Positions 10,691 through 23,160 of a stretch of 64,000 nucleotides of DNA are shown piece by piece. The DNA comes from Zerene cesonia (Eukaryota > Arthropoda > Insecta > Lepidoptera > Pieridae), in assembly GCF_012273895.1 (NCBI RefSeq), contig NC_052118.1, positions 5,109,164 through 5,173,163 on the forward strand, given 5' to 3'. Under the pieces are notes generated by a model. That model searched no databases, was not told where the DNA came from, and worked only from the letters and a program-made list of their open reading frames with translations. Within the stretch, counting starts at the first letter, position 1. The number at the start of each line of letters is the position of its first letter. The position numbers were made by a program, and so were the translations under genes.

Positions 10691-10823
10691 TTTTGTTTGT
10701 AATGGATAAACTCAAAAACTACTAGACCGATTTTAAAAATTACTACACCATTAGAAAGCTGCAACTTCGCTTAGTGACATAAGCTATATATGTACCACGG
10801 GCGAAGCCGAGGGGAACTGCTAG
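10691..10823 (+). mobile_element. Helitron-like 3' end, 5'-truncated
   Basis: Contains ACTCAAAAACTACTAGACCG and ends GGGCGAAGCCGAGGGGAACT then GCTAG with T following. This is a GC-rich terminal region plus CTAG. Confidence 0.6.
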
Positions 10824-11238
10824 TTTAAACTGAAAGGTGTATTATGTGCATTTCATTTAAGAGATCGCTTTAGGTTATTCATCCTTCCATCAGACCTCAA
10901 CTGAGAAACCCCTTAAATTTTCTTTTAAGAAAACTTTAATATTGCAGTAACGTCGCATTCAAGAAGCACTTTGAAAAAAGCATTCTGCAACTGAATAAAA
11001 TATTTATTTTGGGAGAAACCTGCACTCATAAAATTTATCAACATAAATCTGAAACTAAACATATAATGCTGTTTTTAATTGGAATAATATAATATTGAGT
11101 CTTCACTATATGATAGTATTAATACTTAGGTACCGTTAGTTTTAATAACATGGAAGTTTCAAAGACGAAACGAGATAATTTTATTTCTACCACCAAACTA
11201 TTTGCAATGTCAGCCGTGTTTGACAGCTTTATAATATA
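10824..11238. other. AT-rich noncoding DNA
   Basis: Nothing recognised. Confidence 0.55.
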
Positions 11239-11433
11239 CTAAACGCTCGTCCTGGCTCCGCCTGGTAATCAAGATTCCTGTTTTATCCCAAGGGAGCATT
11301 TAAGCGGGATAAAAATGTATCCTATCACCCTGTCTGTGTACCAAATTTCATCAAAATCCGACAAGTAGTTTCAGTGTGATTGACGGACAAACATCCAAAT
11401 AAACAAATTTTCACATTTATGATATTAGTGTGA
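11239..11433 (-). mobile_element. Transposon tail fragment, GGAGCATTTA subfamily
   Basis: Starts CTAAACGCTCGTCCTGGCTC, contains TATCCCAAGGGAGCATTTA and ends near TTATGATATTAGTGTGAT. It is homologous to 38225-38403 in the same orientation. The layout matches the other Helitron-like tails. Confidence 0.65.
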
Positions 11434-11479
11434 TTTACCAGTCTTCTACTTCCGACCGTTAGCATCCAACAAAAGTTCG

Positions 11480-11534
11480 GAAATTTATTTAATTATATTA
11501 GAGAGAGAGAGAGAAATTTATTTAATTATATTAG
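11480..11534. repeat. 22 bp direct repeat flanking a GA microsatellite
   Basis: A 22 bp AT-rich unit beginning GAAATTTATTTAATTATATT occurs at 11480-11501 and again at 11513-11534, separated by a short GA run. It could arise by slippage or be a duplicated target. Confidence 0.9.
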
Positions 11535-12337
11535 TGAGATGTCCCTTATAAAATACTAACCGAACTATCCGAACCAATAATTTTTACAGCAAAGTTGAGG
11601 CGAAACATAATCTTATTCCCGATGTCGAGGCAGTATTGCGTTTTCTTAGGTGTTCGGTGGTCATTGCACCGAACATATACATAATGGTAATTTTTCGGAA
11701 TTCAGAAAGCACATCAGGCAAGTACTAAAAAATGAAGAATCTGAAAAATAATCAGAACAGTAAAATTTTATGCGTTACCGTGCTTTCTGAATTCAGAGAG
11801 ACATTCTGATTATGCGAGACAACAAATAATTTCAAGATATTAATTTCAATGTTAAAAAAATCATGCAAATGTAACATACATTTTAACCGCTGTAAAGTGA
11901 TAAAAATCTGTGTGAAAAATCTACACCTAAAAGCAATTTCGCCTCCTACATGCACCACAAGGAACGACCTTAATATTATGAAAAGACTCATTTATGAGGT
12001 AATGAAACCCCACAAAAATAATTGACAGAGCTGCCTCATAAAACTCATATTCATTTCATATGTAGCGTACTTAACCTCATTTTTATACATATGACTTGAA
12101 GAAAACCTTTTTATTTGCCTTTAACATGAAGATGATTACATGCATGTCTTAAGAAAAATAATACTTGCTTCAGTATGTATAATATATTCATATTAATACA
12201 CACTACTCATTATTTAGATACCTAAATAACTTTATGACAAAAACCTATCGTTTATTAGTTCGTTTCTTTAGAAGCATCTATTATGATAAGTGTAGGTATT
12301 TGAAATTTACATTACAATTAATTCATTAATCCCCTAC
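11535..12337. other. AT-rich noncoding DNA
   Basis: The minus-strand open frame 11752-11991 has no recognisable protein features. No repeat recognised. Confidence 0.5.
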
Positions 12338-12354
12338 CCTATCCTATCCTATCC
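12338..12354. repeat. CCTAT pentamer array abutting a Helitron-like 5' end
   Basis: Three to four CCTAT units run directly into the TCCTAC terminus of the adjacent element. Confidence 0.8.
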
Positions 12355-12509
12355 TACTAATATTATAAATGCGTTAGTTTGTAAGGATGTGTGTGTGTTT
12401 GTTACTATTTCACGCAAAAACTACTGAACCGATTGCAATGAAATTTGGTAGCTAGATATTTGGACAACTGGAATAACATATAGGCAACTTTTTATCTCAA
12501 TATTCTTAC
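12352..12509 (+). mobile_element. Helitron-like element, 3'-truncated
   Basis: Begins TCCTACTAATATTATAAATG, contains CACGCAAAAACTACTGAACC and GGCAACTTTTTATCTC, then loses similarity after ATTCTTAC. The terminal GC-rich hairpin and CTAG present at 47641-47656 are missing. Confidence 0.75.
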
Positions 12510-15500
12510 TTCTCAGTATTCTACATACCAAACTCGAATGGTGGTATCTAAGTGTAAAATACAATTTCTTAATATAATTAATTTTATACAAAATTATAAT
12601 ATATAGGTAAGTATCATGATAACAACCGAAAACAATAATTTCTGAAAGCAAAAATACTATATCAAAATGCTTATTTGTTTCAAATTTATTGTCAAATAAG
12701 TCTAAGTAATTTATATTTAGTTAGATTTCCCAATAAAATAAGCACACATGTAATAGAATCGTAATCGTAGAAGCGTAATTGGGAAGTATTATTTTCAATT
12801 ACCCGATACAAAAAAAAGATGTTTTACCAAATATAATCAATGCGAAGATAATGAATAGGACCCTAATACGATAATGATATAGGACACTACATTCTTGTCT
12901 TAGAACAAATTGTGTCTATCAATTGATAATCACTAATATTGTGTTCTTGATTAAAATTACTAACCTAAACTTCTAAGAAAAACTTGGTTCTGGGTGGGTG
13001 ATTGAGTTTAAATAAGGGAAACTTACATATTTGTTCTTGTTTACTCTCTTATTTCTTTGAATTTTATATAACTTTTGAACGTTTTTGAAAAATTGCTGTT
13101 GAAAGTTTAGGTATAATGCTGGCTGTAAGTTCCTTTTTCAAATAAATATGTTCTATTTTTCTATCATGTTATATCTCACAACAATAAAAATCGTTTATAA
13201 ATGTTGTTGATAAACGTTCACTATTTACTCTCTTAAAACAACTCATAAAGAATGATGAAGATGTGAAAACAGACCGATACGTTGCTATAAATTAAACCTT
13301 TGTTATTCAAATCAGCCAATATTGACAGCATCTCGCATTGACCCAACGTACATCAGAAAATAAATCACATAACAACACACAAAGAGTAAAGTGTTTACCA
13401 TAAAATCGTGTACGCGCCCCTAAATCATAACACAATAAAATTTATAGCGAGCGGAAGGTCCGGCCTCAAGTGCTGATAAATCAAACACATTTTCTTCTTG
13501 TGACTGGAACGGAAAATCTTTCCGGCAAATATACCTATGACAAAGTCGCCATTTATTCTACTTATACGTAGATGAATACACATCACCTTTTAGCTTTACG
13601 AAGATAAATATGCGGATTTTAATACCTGAGGCACTAAAAACTTTTTACAAAATGTTGCCTCTCTTTCTTCTCGTGCATGGATAAAATTGGAATTTAAAAC
13701 ATAATAATGATCGCGATCAAACCGTTGAATAGAATTTAATATCCATAGGGTTGTCACCACCATACATTATAAATACAAAATACATGAGAAATATGTAGTG
13801 TAATTAAATTGAATTATAATTCTAATGTAATAACATTAGAAATTCTAATGCTAATTACATTAGAATGTAATTATAATATAATTTTGCTATTACATTCTAA
13901 TATAGAATAAACTGAACAATTATAACAATCTAATATTCACAACGTCACGTTTTACAAGAAACACCCCTCACTCACAAGTAATGGCTTTCCTTATGTGTAT
14001 AAATATGAATATGCATATGTAATATCATAATATTTCATAATGCATCATTGAAATATATTAATACATCCTAAAAAAAAGCAAATGTGTGTGTAAATGCAAT
14101 TGACAAACATACAACTAGACCCACAATCAATACATAACCATAAAAAGTATCTTTATGCATTTCATATTGCTTATATTACCTAAATGTAACTGAAACAATA
14201 TTAAACACTATGACTTTGTATGTAGTTTTATACAAATACATTATAATACTTGTTATTCTTAGTATTAAACAATAGCCAACACATATGACTATTCCACACT
14301 ACACGTTGTGATTATTGAATATTTATTTACATATAGGACAACATTGTAAAAATGTAAATTAATTATAAATCATTTTAAAATGATTCTGCATTTATTTTAT
14401 GAGCAATCGAAGTCAATTAGGGTGTTTTTTTACTATACTGTATTATACTATCTTATGATTACCACAAAGACGCCTCTTTAATTATCCAATTAATTAAGTT
14501 TGTGGGTAATTAATTAGGCCCGTTTTGTTGTGCGTTAATAGCATGAGATTATGGTACTTATTCAAGAAAATTGTTACTTTGTATTGAAAATTGTTATCTT
14601 GAATATTTTTTTATTTAGGTAACAGTTTAAAGATACTATAATGGTTGAAATATTGTAGTCCCGAAAGTTATTCAATTTTTTTTTGAAGTCATTATGACAT
14701 AGATATCTACCAAAATATTGGGCAACTCAAATTCAAATGTTTTTTTAACAACACAAGGTAACAGTGAAGTACTACCAATTCGAACACTGCAAGACCAGTA
14801 CGACATAGAAGACCTGTAAAAGCTCTAGTAAATTAGTTCGTACAATCTGCTATATAACTATTATTACGTAAAATATAGTGTAAAAATCATTATTCCTTGG
14901 ATAAACATCAAAACCTTGGGTTTTAAGCGGAACGTATGTATTCATTATTTATTTAAAATTATCTATTTTTTATCATAGAACTGATGGGATTGGATGGGAT
15001 TAGCACGGTAAAAAAGATATTCCTATGTAAATAACTGAATGATGAAAAGAATTAAGTACACTTGACTTTAAGTAAGATCCCATAACTTAAGTAATGTTAC
15101 AAGGAACATAAAATGCTTTACTTTTACTCACATACATCAAGTGGCACCAACCAACAATACGCATCCTGAAATAGTGTAAAATTCATAAATCTTTGTAACG
15201 CATTTTTAAGCGGATGAAAATGAAAGTCTATAATTATTTAGCGAGCGAGTTGTCTAAACTTATTTAAAAATAATCAACAAAATTAACACAGTCTCACTGC
15301 GAAGCCGAGGTTCGAGAAAAATAAATAATTTATTAAGGACAAGTTAACAAGGGTCTCATAAAGAAGGCAGAAGGCCGGCTATTTGTTTTTCTGCGAGATT
15401 TGCCCTACTTCGTTATTTAGAGTTTCAGTTGAAAAGACGGCGATCTGACTTGTTAAGCGCTTTGAATCCATTTAATTATAGAATTTATAATATTTAAATA

Positions 15501-17184
15501 AGTCGTCTGAAAATGTGTTTGAATGAACTTCAACCAGAAAATGAAACATGAGGACAAAAATTATCAAATCCGAATGTTCATTATATATGTTAATTATGAG
15601 ATCCAACATCATATACCTATACAAACCTAGGTTTTTTATTAATTTAATTAAAACAATGTTGTAAACAATAAGAGTTTGAAGGACGCACGTTTACTGTTTA
15701 CAGGACATGAATAATTAAATTATAATTATCAACGTGATGTGTTTTCCTTTTAAATATGTCTAGATTAAATATGATTGTTACAATTATGAAAGTTATAAAA
15801 AATGTAGGAATTTAATATCAGGAAAAAATCTCCATTTACTCATATTTCTTTTTGTTTTGGCTTCGTTTATCTAAAAAGTTTATCAGTGTCTCAAACTTGA
15901 ACGTATTTTATATTTCAATTTTGAAGACATTACGTTGTAATTGAAATAAAAGATAAGAATATATTTTGGGAGTGGAACATATAACCTTTTTAAGTGTGTT
16001 AAAAGGTATTGACTTTTTTTGCATGATATTAAATGAAACAATACACACACAGTTATAGTAATAACAAATAAATGCTATTATTTCATGGACATTTAAAATA
16101 TTGTGTGTAGTTTGAGTTTTCTAATCCACATTCTAATCCGCTCTAATAAACTCGACGCTTATGTATGCAGTAAGCTGCTTAAGTGAAAGTAAGCTTAGTT
16201 TGATATATTTGTAAGCATTATTAAATGTATATCCACTTAAAGCTACAACTTAAATTGTTATAATACGATTATTTAAAAACGCGCCTTAAAAAAATATTCT
16301 TCTTTTACAAATTTCCTTTCGATGTCATGCATTTACGGACGTATGTATATTGATATTCATTATCGTTTCAGTATTTATTTGTAGCAAGTGAAAACGCATG
16401 ATTTTAACAGACCTGTGTGCCTGAAAATTCTTTAAACATATTTTTAGTGATAAAAATTATGAATCTTCTTAATAATAGAATACTGGATACAAATACCAAT
16501 GAAAACTCTCGAAATATCAGCATGACAATATTGTAATTACATCTACGGAATGTGTTTCTAATAACACATCGTTGAAACCGATATTTGTTCAAAATATTTT
16601 CACACATACACAAAAACCAATCACATTGCAACCAATAGAACTATTCGTCGAACGTAACTCAAAATAGGCCAGCCGAAAATGTTATTAACGAAATTAATGT
16701 TAAGTTACGCGAACTGACCGCAAATTGCGTCTAACTGGATTTATTACTATCAAACTTGCTAAATTAGCTCAATTATGCAATTACCGTAGGCATTTCCATA
16801 TTGTTTCCTATTCCATACACACAGAAATTCAAACTCGACATAGGTATTCTAAAATTATTTTAACGGTAGTATGCATACGCTATTTAATGCGAGCGAAAGT
16901 TATATCTGGCAATTAGGTACTAAAAGCTGTTTTATTAAAGTTAATGTTTTGGATACTTAAATCATCATTTTAGCGTAGGAGCATACGATACGATAATAAT
17001 TAACCGCTGAGTCGTGATGATGAAGTCGCGTTCGCCTTGACTTACTTTTGCAATTTGAAATTATTCTGAATAATTCTTCCTTATTAATATTTATACTAAT
17101 GGCATTGAAAACCTCAACTTATTATTTAATTTATGGCAACCTTAAACTTACATCATGTGTTGTTTCGTCTTCGTTTACTCACAA
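12510..17184. other. Long AT-rich noncoding stretch
   Basis: About 4.7 kb without a gene. A small palindromic cluster lies at 13812-13877. A GC-richer patch lies around 15290-15460 and could be a regulatory element. Open frames at 12421-12651, 16404-16631, 16725-16916 and 17048-17305 are short, lysine/isoleucine-rich and featureless. I treat them as chance. Confidence 0.5.
13812..13877. repeat. AT-rich imperfect palindrome with ATTCTAATG words
   Basis: The left arm (13812-13831) pairs with the right arm (13854-13877), interrupted by TGTA. Inside it, TTCTAATGT and ACATTAGAA form a second 9 bp inverted repeat around a 4 nt loop. It could be the remnant of a small foldback element. Confidence 0.6.
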
Positions 17185-17300
17185 CAAACTCAAAGTCAAA
17201 GATAAAGTCAAAATTATTTATTTTGATTTAAACTCCAAAGGGGCACTTACGAACGTCAATACAATAATATATAAAAAACGTTACTTAAAAATTATAATAA
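17185..17300 (-). mobile_element. LINE-like 3' tail, TCAAA-repeat type
   Basis: AACTCAAAGTCAAAGATAAA is followed by AATTATTTATTTTG and GGGGCACTTACGAACGTCAA. On the minus strand this reads as a 3' UTR with an AATAAA-like signal followed by TTTGAC repeats, a common lepidopteran retroelement tail. Confidence 0.55.
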
Positions 17301-19160
17301 CATAAAAATAAACAAAATACATTCTAATTAATTATTACAATTTGCATTCAATATTCATATCATTAACAGATTCGTTTAACTAATTTATACAACTAACGTT
17401 TAATAACAACTAACATTCTAATAGCAAATGAAGGGCTTTCGCCTATAGAATAAAGGTTCCCTTAGACCTGGTGAAATTTAATAAACCTTCAAGGACACAC
17501 AAATTTCTTCTTCTTTACAACAATTGTGTTGTTAGAATATAAATAAAGTTGTTATTTTTAAATATAACTGTATCGAATTATAAATAACTGTAACTAATTA
17601 ATTGTAACAACATTATGTACCTAAAAGGCACTAATAATACAAACTGGTTAAACGAATTTTATGTATTATAAGTTAATTAAATTTGTATAAGTTATTAGGT
17701 TGAATTAGCTATGAGCAGAATCAAGTTGAAATGGATAAATATGGACTAAAAAGTTATAACTCAAAAAATAATATTACCCACCACTTTATCTTGCTCAAGG
17801 ATTATAAATTCACCTCGGTATGTCGGCCCTGAATACATTTCACTTACAAATGTCTAAGAAAGCCACGTTTCTGTTCTCATTATACACCCAGCCAACGGCG
17901 TAGCACACAATGAATTCCAAGCTTTACTTCACTATGTAACACCTAGCCATTGTTAAGTAAGATGTCAAAAGATAAAAGCCGTCCGCGTAACCTCATCTGT
18001 AGGCTTTTGGCAGCCCTTACCATTTGAAGAACTACGTAAATTTTATACAGCATCGTTAAGCGTTGTTCAGACAGTTTTAATTACACCACTTTTTCTATTC
18101 TCGTCGGAAGCTTTTGTGTTCGTCATAATATGTAACAGCTAACTCTCACACTGACACGTAATCGGATTTTGTTTTTAGTTCAGTAATTTATAAATGTGTA
18201 TATATTTTAAATGACGTTTAAAAATTATTTTTATTCCCACTTAGTTTCACACAGAATAAATTGAGAACGTTGCTCTAAAACTTTTAAACAATTTTGATTC
18301 TCGATTATTAATTATTCGTGGAATCCCAGTAGTTATTAATAACAGACTCTAGAGCCAAGGTTTTAACATTCCAAGAAATCCTTTAAACCGGCCGACACGA
18401 ATCGATCAACTCGTAGCCCAGTCTCGAAATTGGATACAAATTATGTGTTGAAAATAAACTCCATTCGCCGTATATATCGTCGACAACATTTTGTCATTTC
18501 ACGGTCTTGACTGTCAAAAAAGGAAATTGATATATTGTTCTCACGTTCCTGTCTTCGTTCGCAAAACTTGACTATCTCACATGAAAAAAATATGAAATAT
18601 GTTTCGATGAAATGACTTTGTAATAGACGATAAAGATAATTCTTTTATAGATTGAACTCCGTTAACTTAAGAAATATTATCTTCGAGACAAATTTGAATA
18701 AGAAATTGTTTGAATTCGATATCGGAATTCTCTTACTTTTTTACAATTGTAATTCCTTCAGTGTTCGCGTTTGACGTAAATGTAAACATATTTCAGAACG
18801 AACGAACACAAACACCGCAAATTAGTTGGGAAATATGTCAGCTACGTGAGCCAGTACGACGGATCCTACACAGCGATCAGCCGCGTATGATACGCGCCTG
18901 TCCATATTCCCGACGAGGGTATTATTTTTACGAGAAACTTATTTTTTGTGAAGGACACAACGAATAATCGTTTGTATTCCCTTTATTAATATTACACACT
19001 GCATTATTGTTAAAATGAAACAAAGCATAATTTATTGAATTTTTACAATATTTATTTTTTTTGGTTGGTTAAATATATACTATTTCGAATACCTTAAAAA
19101 TTTTAAATTTCAATATTTTTGCTTTCGACTAGTAGATCAGTTACAAAGATTGACCTATTT
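17301..19160. other. AT-rich noncoding DNA
   Basis: No repeat recognised. A GC-richer patch near 18830-18920 (GATCAGCCGCGTATGATACG) is unassigned. The open frame at 18710-18967 across it lacks recognisable features. Confidence 0.5.
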
Positions 19161-19164
19161 ATTA

Positions 19165-19410
19165 AGATTTTTTTTTCCACCAAAATTTCCACCCGCAACT
19201 TCGCCCACGTTAACTCCAATGAAAAGAATGTCAGTCTCATGGTTTTAGCCACATACTTCCCGTTCTCGGGAGATTTCCATGATAATAAGAATCCTTATTT
19301 ATATCCTTTATGGGTCTTAAACTACGTTTATACAAAATTTCATCCAAATCGGCTCAGTTACGTATAACACGCGTTAAAGAGAGACGTTTATAATATTCGT
19401 AGGAATTTTG
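19165..19410 (-). mobile_element. Transposon tail fragment, decayed
   Basis: CACCCGCAACTTCGCCCACG at the left and TTCATCCAAATCGGCTCAGT toward the right match the GC-rich-end and 'AAATTTTGTATAAA' layout of the minus-oriented tails. The open frame 19119-19367 is read through it. Confidence 0.55.
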
Positions 19411-19767
19411 TGAAATTACTGTTCACATAATTTTTAACGATTTCTTTTATTTCTCAAGTTATGAATAGATTAAGAAAACACCTGCTTCAATGAAAAACCA
19501 AAATAGTAGCTTTAATGTAGTACATTCAACGTAGGATATGGTATTGGCAACGTATTGAAAAGTGGCGTAAATTATACACTTATGCAGTTAAGATCAGTAT
19601 TTGACAAAAATTAAACAGTAGTACCATCATCAATAGTGAATTATATAATAATTCACCTAGTTTTCAAGTTATATAATATATAGTTCTAAAAATACTATAT
19701 AAATATGAGCTACCTGTAATTGTTGTGTTGTGATATTTATACGGATTTTTAACACGATTTATTTATT
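19411..19767. other. AT-rich noncoding DNA
   Basis: Nothing recognised. Confidence 0.55.
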
Positions 19768-19855
19768 TTCAAGCTCAAACTCAAACATTTATTCATTCAA
19801 CTAGACTTCCTATAGAATCACTTTACTTGACGTTTCGTACACATTACAGTCAGTC
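19768..19855 (-). mobile_element. LINE-like 3' tail, TCAAAC-repeat type
   Basis: AAGCTCAAACTCAAACATTT leads into ATTCATTCAACTAGACTTCC and CACTTTACTTGACG. It is related in layout to 17185-17300. Confidence 0.55.
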
Positions 19856-22324
19856 TTCTCATCACTACGAGCTGTGAAGTGTTCAAAAAATTTGTAATTT
19901 ATTTTAAATTGAAACAAATTTCAACCATACTAAAAGCATATACTTCAGGCTGACAGAGGCCACGTTAAGGGGCTATTAGTACATCAGAAATATTAGAAGT
20001 AAAGTATTATTTCTTTTTCATATGAATTTATAACGATACTGTATTTATTATCGTTAATATTTCATGTAAGTATATCCCTGTCGTAAACGTCATAACACAT
20101 CAGAGTCACCGTATGTAGTTAATAATTCAGTGGGCCGCCACAAAAGCACCCTTTGCCATCAAAAGGTATATAAGCCAGTGACAACATCACGTCATAACTA
20201 CGACTTAATATGGGATACGTATCGCTTATAACACATAGATTACACAATTTTTCCCATATATACACTCACGCCTCACTGAGTAATGACATGTCAAACTTAA
20301 CAAAGTCGCATTCTATAATTATTTATCTGGTGTCTAATAAAGTTTGGAAAAAGACAGCTTAATTAATTGATTATATATATTTCAAAAGAATGTTGAAACA
20401 ATATTTAAACTAAAGGAGTGAAATAGTGATATCCTTTAAATACAATGTGCTACAATTATTTAAATATTCACAGCATAGTTGTAAGTAGATTTAAGATTTG
20501 TAATCATACTCAAAGGAAAATTTCACATACCTTAGGGTCTATCTACAATCTGCATATGGAAAATAAAAGTAATAGGTAGATATATAAAGCACACGAGAAC
20601 ATAAATCTTATTATCTACCTCCGCTCTACGAAAAGCACGCTCCAGCTGTAAGGACGAACTCCCTTAAAGTATAAAATGAATAATAAAACATTTATTTCAT
20701 ATTTAAACTACAGTTACATAACTCGCGGTTTTATGGATGAAATTTTCAGTAACTTTTCACTCGTACAGTTTTCATGAAATAGTCCAAACGAACCCATTCA
20801 AAGCAAAGAGGAAATTTATGTTTTTTCATATAAATAAATAGATGTTTTTGCATGCTTTTTCTGTTTGTTTAACTGTATCTTATCAGAAAACCAGTACATA
20901 GAATACGTATTTGACAACATTTTTATTTGGCATTAAACGTTGAAATCTTACAATATTTTTGAAAAACGCTTTTTTTAAATATAATAAGCATATAAAATTA
21001 CTAAAAACAGATACAGTACACCGAATTTATGAGTGTATTTAATAATTACAATGTACGTAGAGCAAGCAAGATTTATGAGGCCAGCAACTAATTTACTTAA
21101 GGCTTTGACATACTTAGGCGGTTAATTTAATAACTGTATAAACAAACTTAACAACGAAGCAATAAATAAGGATGCCGACGTAATTCCCCGTCCCTGTTTC
21201 TCTTTTAACACATATAAGATTCAGTATTTTTGTTGAACTTGGTAAAGTTAGAAGTTGCAGGGATTAGCGGACAGTTTCAAGTCACCAATAACTATTCATG
21301 ACACGTAGTCGAAAACAGAATTACCCGGCGCGGCTGACCGGGACACCTGCCAACTCTCATCATATTATGGCAAGATGATAATGAATGTTAAACTTCGTTT
21401 TATGATTCCAGTAACAATTCTACAGATGAATTCATAACTATAAATAGAACTCGAGATCAAATGATAACATTATTCTATTACTAAAGTTCTAATTACACGT
21501 TCCAATATAAGAGACTCTAGAGAATTGAAGTTTGTAAACAAATTTATTCAATATAAAATCAGAGTCGTCAAAGGACCTGTACACAGTAATCTTATTTCAT
21601 TTAAGTAAAAAATATTTAATTGAGTGTATCGAAACATATTACAATTTCGTGTCGCAATCTTTTATTATCACTGGCCAAAATTTTTTGTGTACAGTTTTAG
21701 AAAAGCCTTTTAATTACTACCTATTTTGTATGACTCATAAAGACTTAGAAAAGCTTCATTATAGTAGATTCGTTGTGGTTACAGTGGATGTAGCGAGTTA
21801 CAAAATGAATAATATCTATTTATACATCACTTAGAATTTAAAAGCTTTTAATGACTGCGGTCAATCTGGCCGTGACCGCACTCGCTGTAAAATGTTCAGA
21901 ACATCAAGGCAAATGTTATAATATATAAAATCTGCTTTAAATCCGTTAAGTCCTTTAAAATTTTAATATTATTAAACAATTATATTTTGAGCATTGTGTA
22001 CGTCCACAATAGATAACAGAATCATTTAGTTCAGTAATTTCTCACAATAACGGGAAGAGCCAATAAGGATAAAAAGTATGGTAGTTTACAGTTAACTTTT
22101 TATTTAACAAATCGCTTTCCCGAAACAAGTACAGTCCGCACTAATTGCTTTTAAACTTAACAGTCACCATTAAAAATGCACTGAATCGAACAATCGTCAC
22201 TCGTTTAAAAGTTAAATTACTTCGGTTAGCGTTTTCTCGAGCGGACCTGAATAAAACATAAGACTTTTTAGCTGTCCTAATGAGCTGGTTTCTTTGTTTT
22301 TCTTAGTGACTGCATAAGTTGTGA
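19856..22324. other. AT-rich noncoding DNA
   Basis: About 2.5 kb without a gene or recognised repeat. Small GC-richer patches at about 20590-20660 and 21300-21360 are unassigned. The open frame at 21649-21834 is short and featureless. Confidence 0.5.
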
Positions 22325-22510
22325 ATGAAAATGGGATCATTGGTGGCGGGTGTCGGATCAAATCGCACTTCATTTGTCCGCGTCACCCGCCGCCCCCGCG
22401 TGATGGATGGCAGCCCTCTGCGCACCATCCTTTTAATTGATACCGTCATTTTTGGATCGGCCACTGCCGCTGTCCGTTACATAACGCCTTCCATTATGAA
22501 GTCAATAATT
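22325..22510. other. CpG-rich island, candidate regulatory element
   Basis: GC content is far above its surroundings, with dense CpG (GTCCGCGTCACCCGCCGCCC) and a TTAATTGAT homeodomain-type site at about 22433-22441. A 90-codon frame runs across it (22325-22597). Its translation has no motif and its end runs into AT-rich DNA. A protein-coding exon cannot be excluded, but a conserved noncoding element seems more likely. Confidence 0.4.
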
Positions 22511-22816
22511 GGGATTCATTTGCTTCTTAGTAGATATAATAACTGTATTTATACTTATAAATCGAAGCGGATGCAAATAAGTATATTTATAATATAGCCG
22601 TTACTTTGTAATTTAACTTTTAAGAGTGAATTTGAAGTTAAACGTATTTACGTCATTTAAACCACGGTCATGATAAGTTTTAAAAGCAATCGTGATCATA
22701 ACCTATTAAACATACGAACTTTATATTCACCTTAGTATTAGAAACATACAAATACGTTATAAAAATTCAATAAGATCTTGAGATTGGCTTCCAAAGCTTT
22801 AATGATCTTAAATTTC
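22511..22816. other. AT-rich noncoding DNA
   Basis: Nothing recognised. Confidence 0.55.
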
Positions 22817-23160
22817 TTTTTTTTTTATGTCGGCAACGGAGCTGGTGGGACGCCTGATGGTAAGCGCTACTACCGCCCATGAACATTTGGAGAGGCATAA
22901 GGTCCATTGCAGACCTTACGCCTCTACAAATGGATTGCCGACTTTTTGGGAAGGGATTAAGAAGGGATTGGCGATAGGAATAAAGGAAAGGACTGGGAAG
23001 GGTAAGGAAAAGGATATGGGCCTCCGGCTCCCCCACTCACCGAACGAAACACAGCAGAATGCTATTTCACGCCGGTCTTCTGTGGGGGTGTGGTACTTCC
23101 CCGGTGCGACCTGGCCCAAATCGTACCGAAGCGTGCTCGACTACCACATACATTTTCGAC
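22817..23160 (-). mobile_element. Poly(A)-tailed retroposon, minus strand
   Basis: The plus-strand T10 at 22817-22826 is the poly(A) tail of a minus-strand element. Inside are CAACGGAGCTGGTGGGACGC, CTGATGGTAAGCGCTAC, a CTCACCGAACGAAACACAGC block and TACTTCCCCGGTGCGACCTG, a series I recall from many lepidopteran genomes. Related copies lie at 34738-34896 and 37860-38135. The SINE versus LINE-3'-end distinction is unresolved. Open frames of up to 120 codons on both strands here (22827-23189 plus; 22767-23036 and 22916-23119 minus) follow from its GC content and are not genes. Confidence 0.8.

Noticed and set aside
10386..10715. 109-codon minus-strand open frame
   Set aside because: It is read through a SINE body. 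The translation has no motif.
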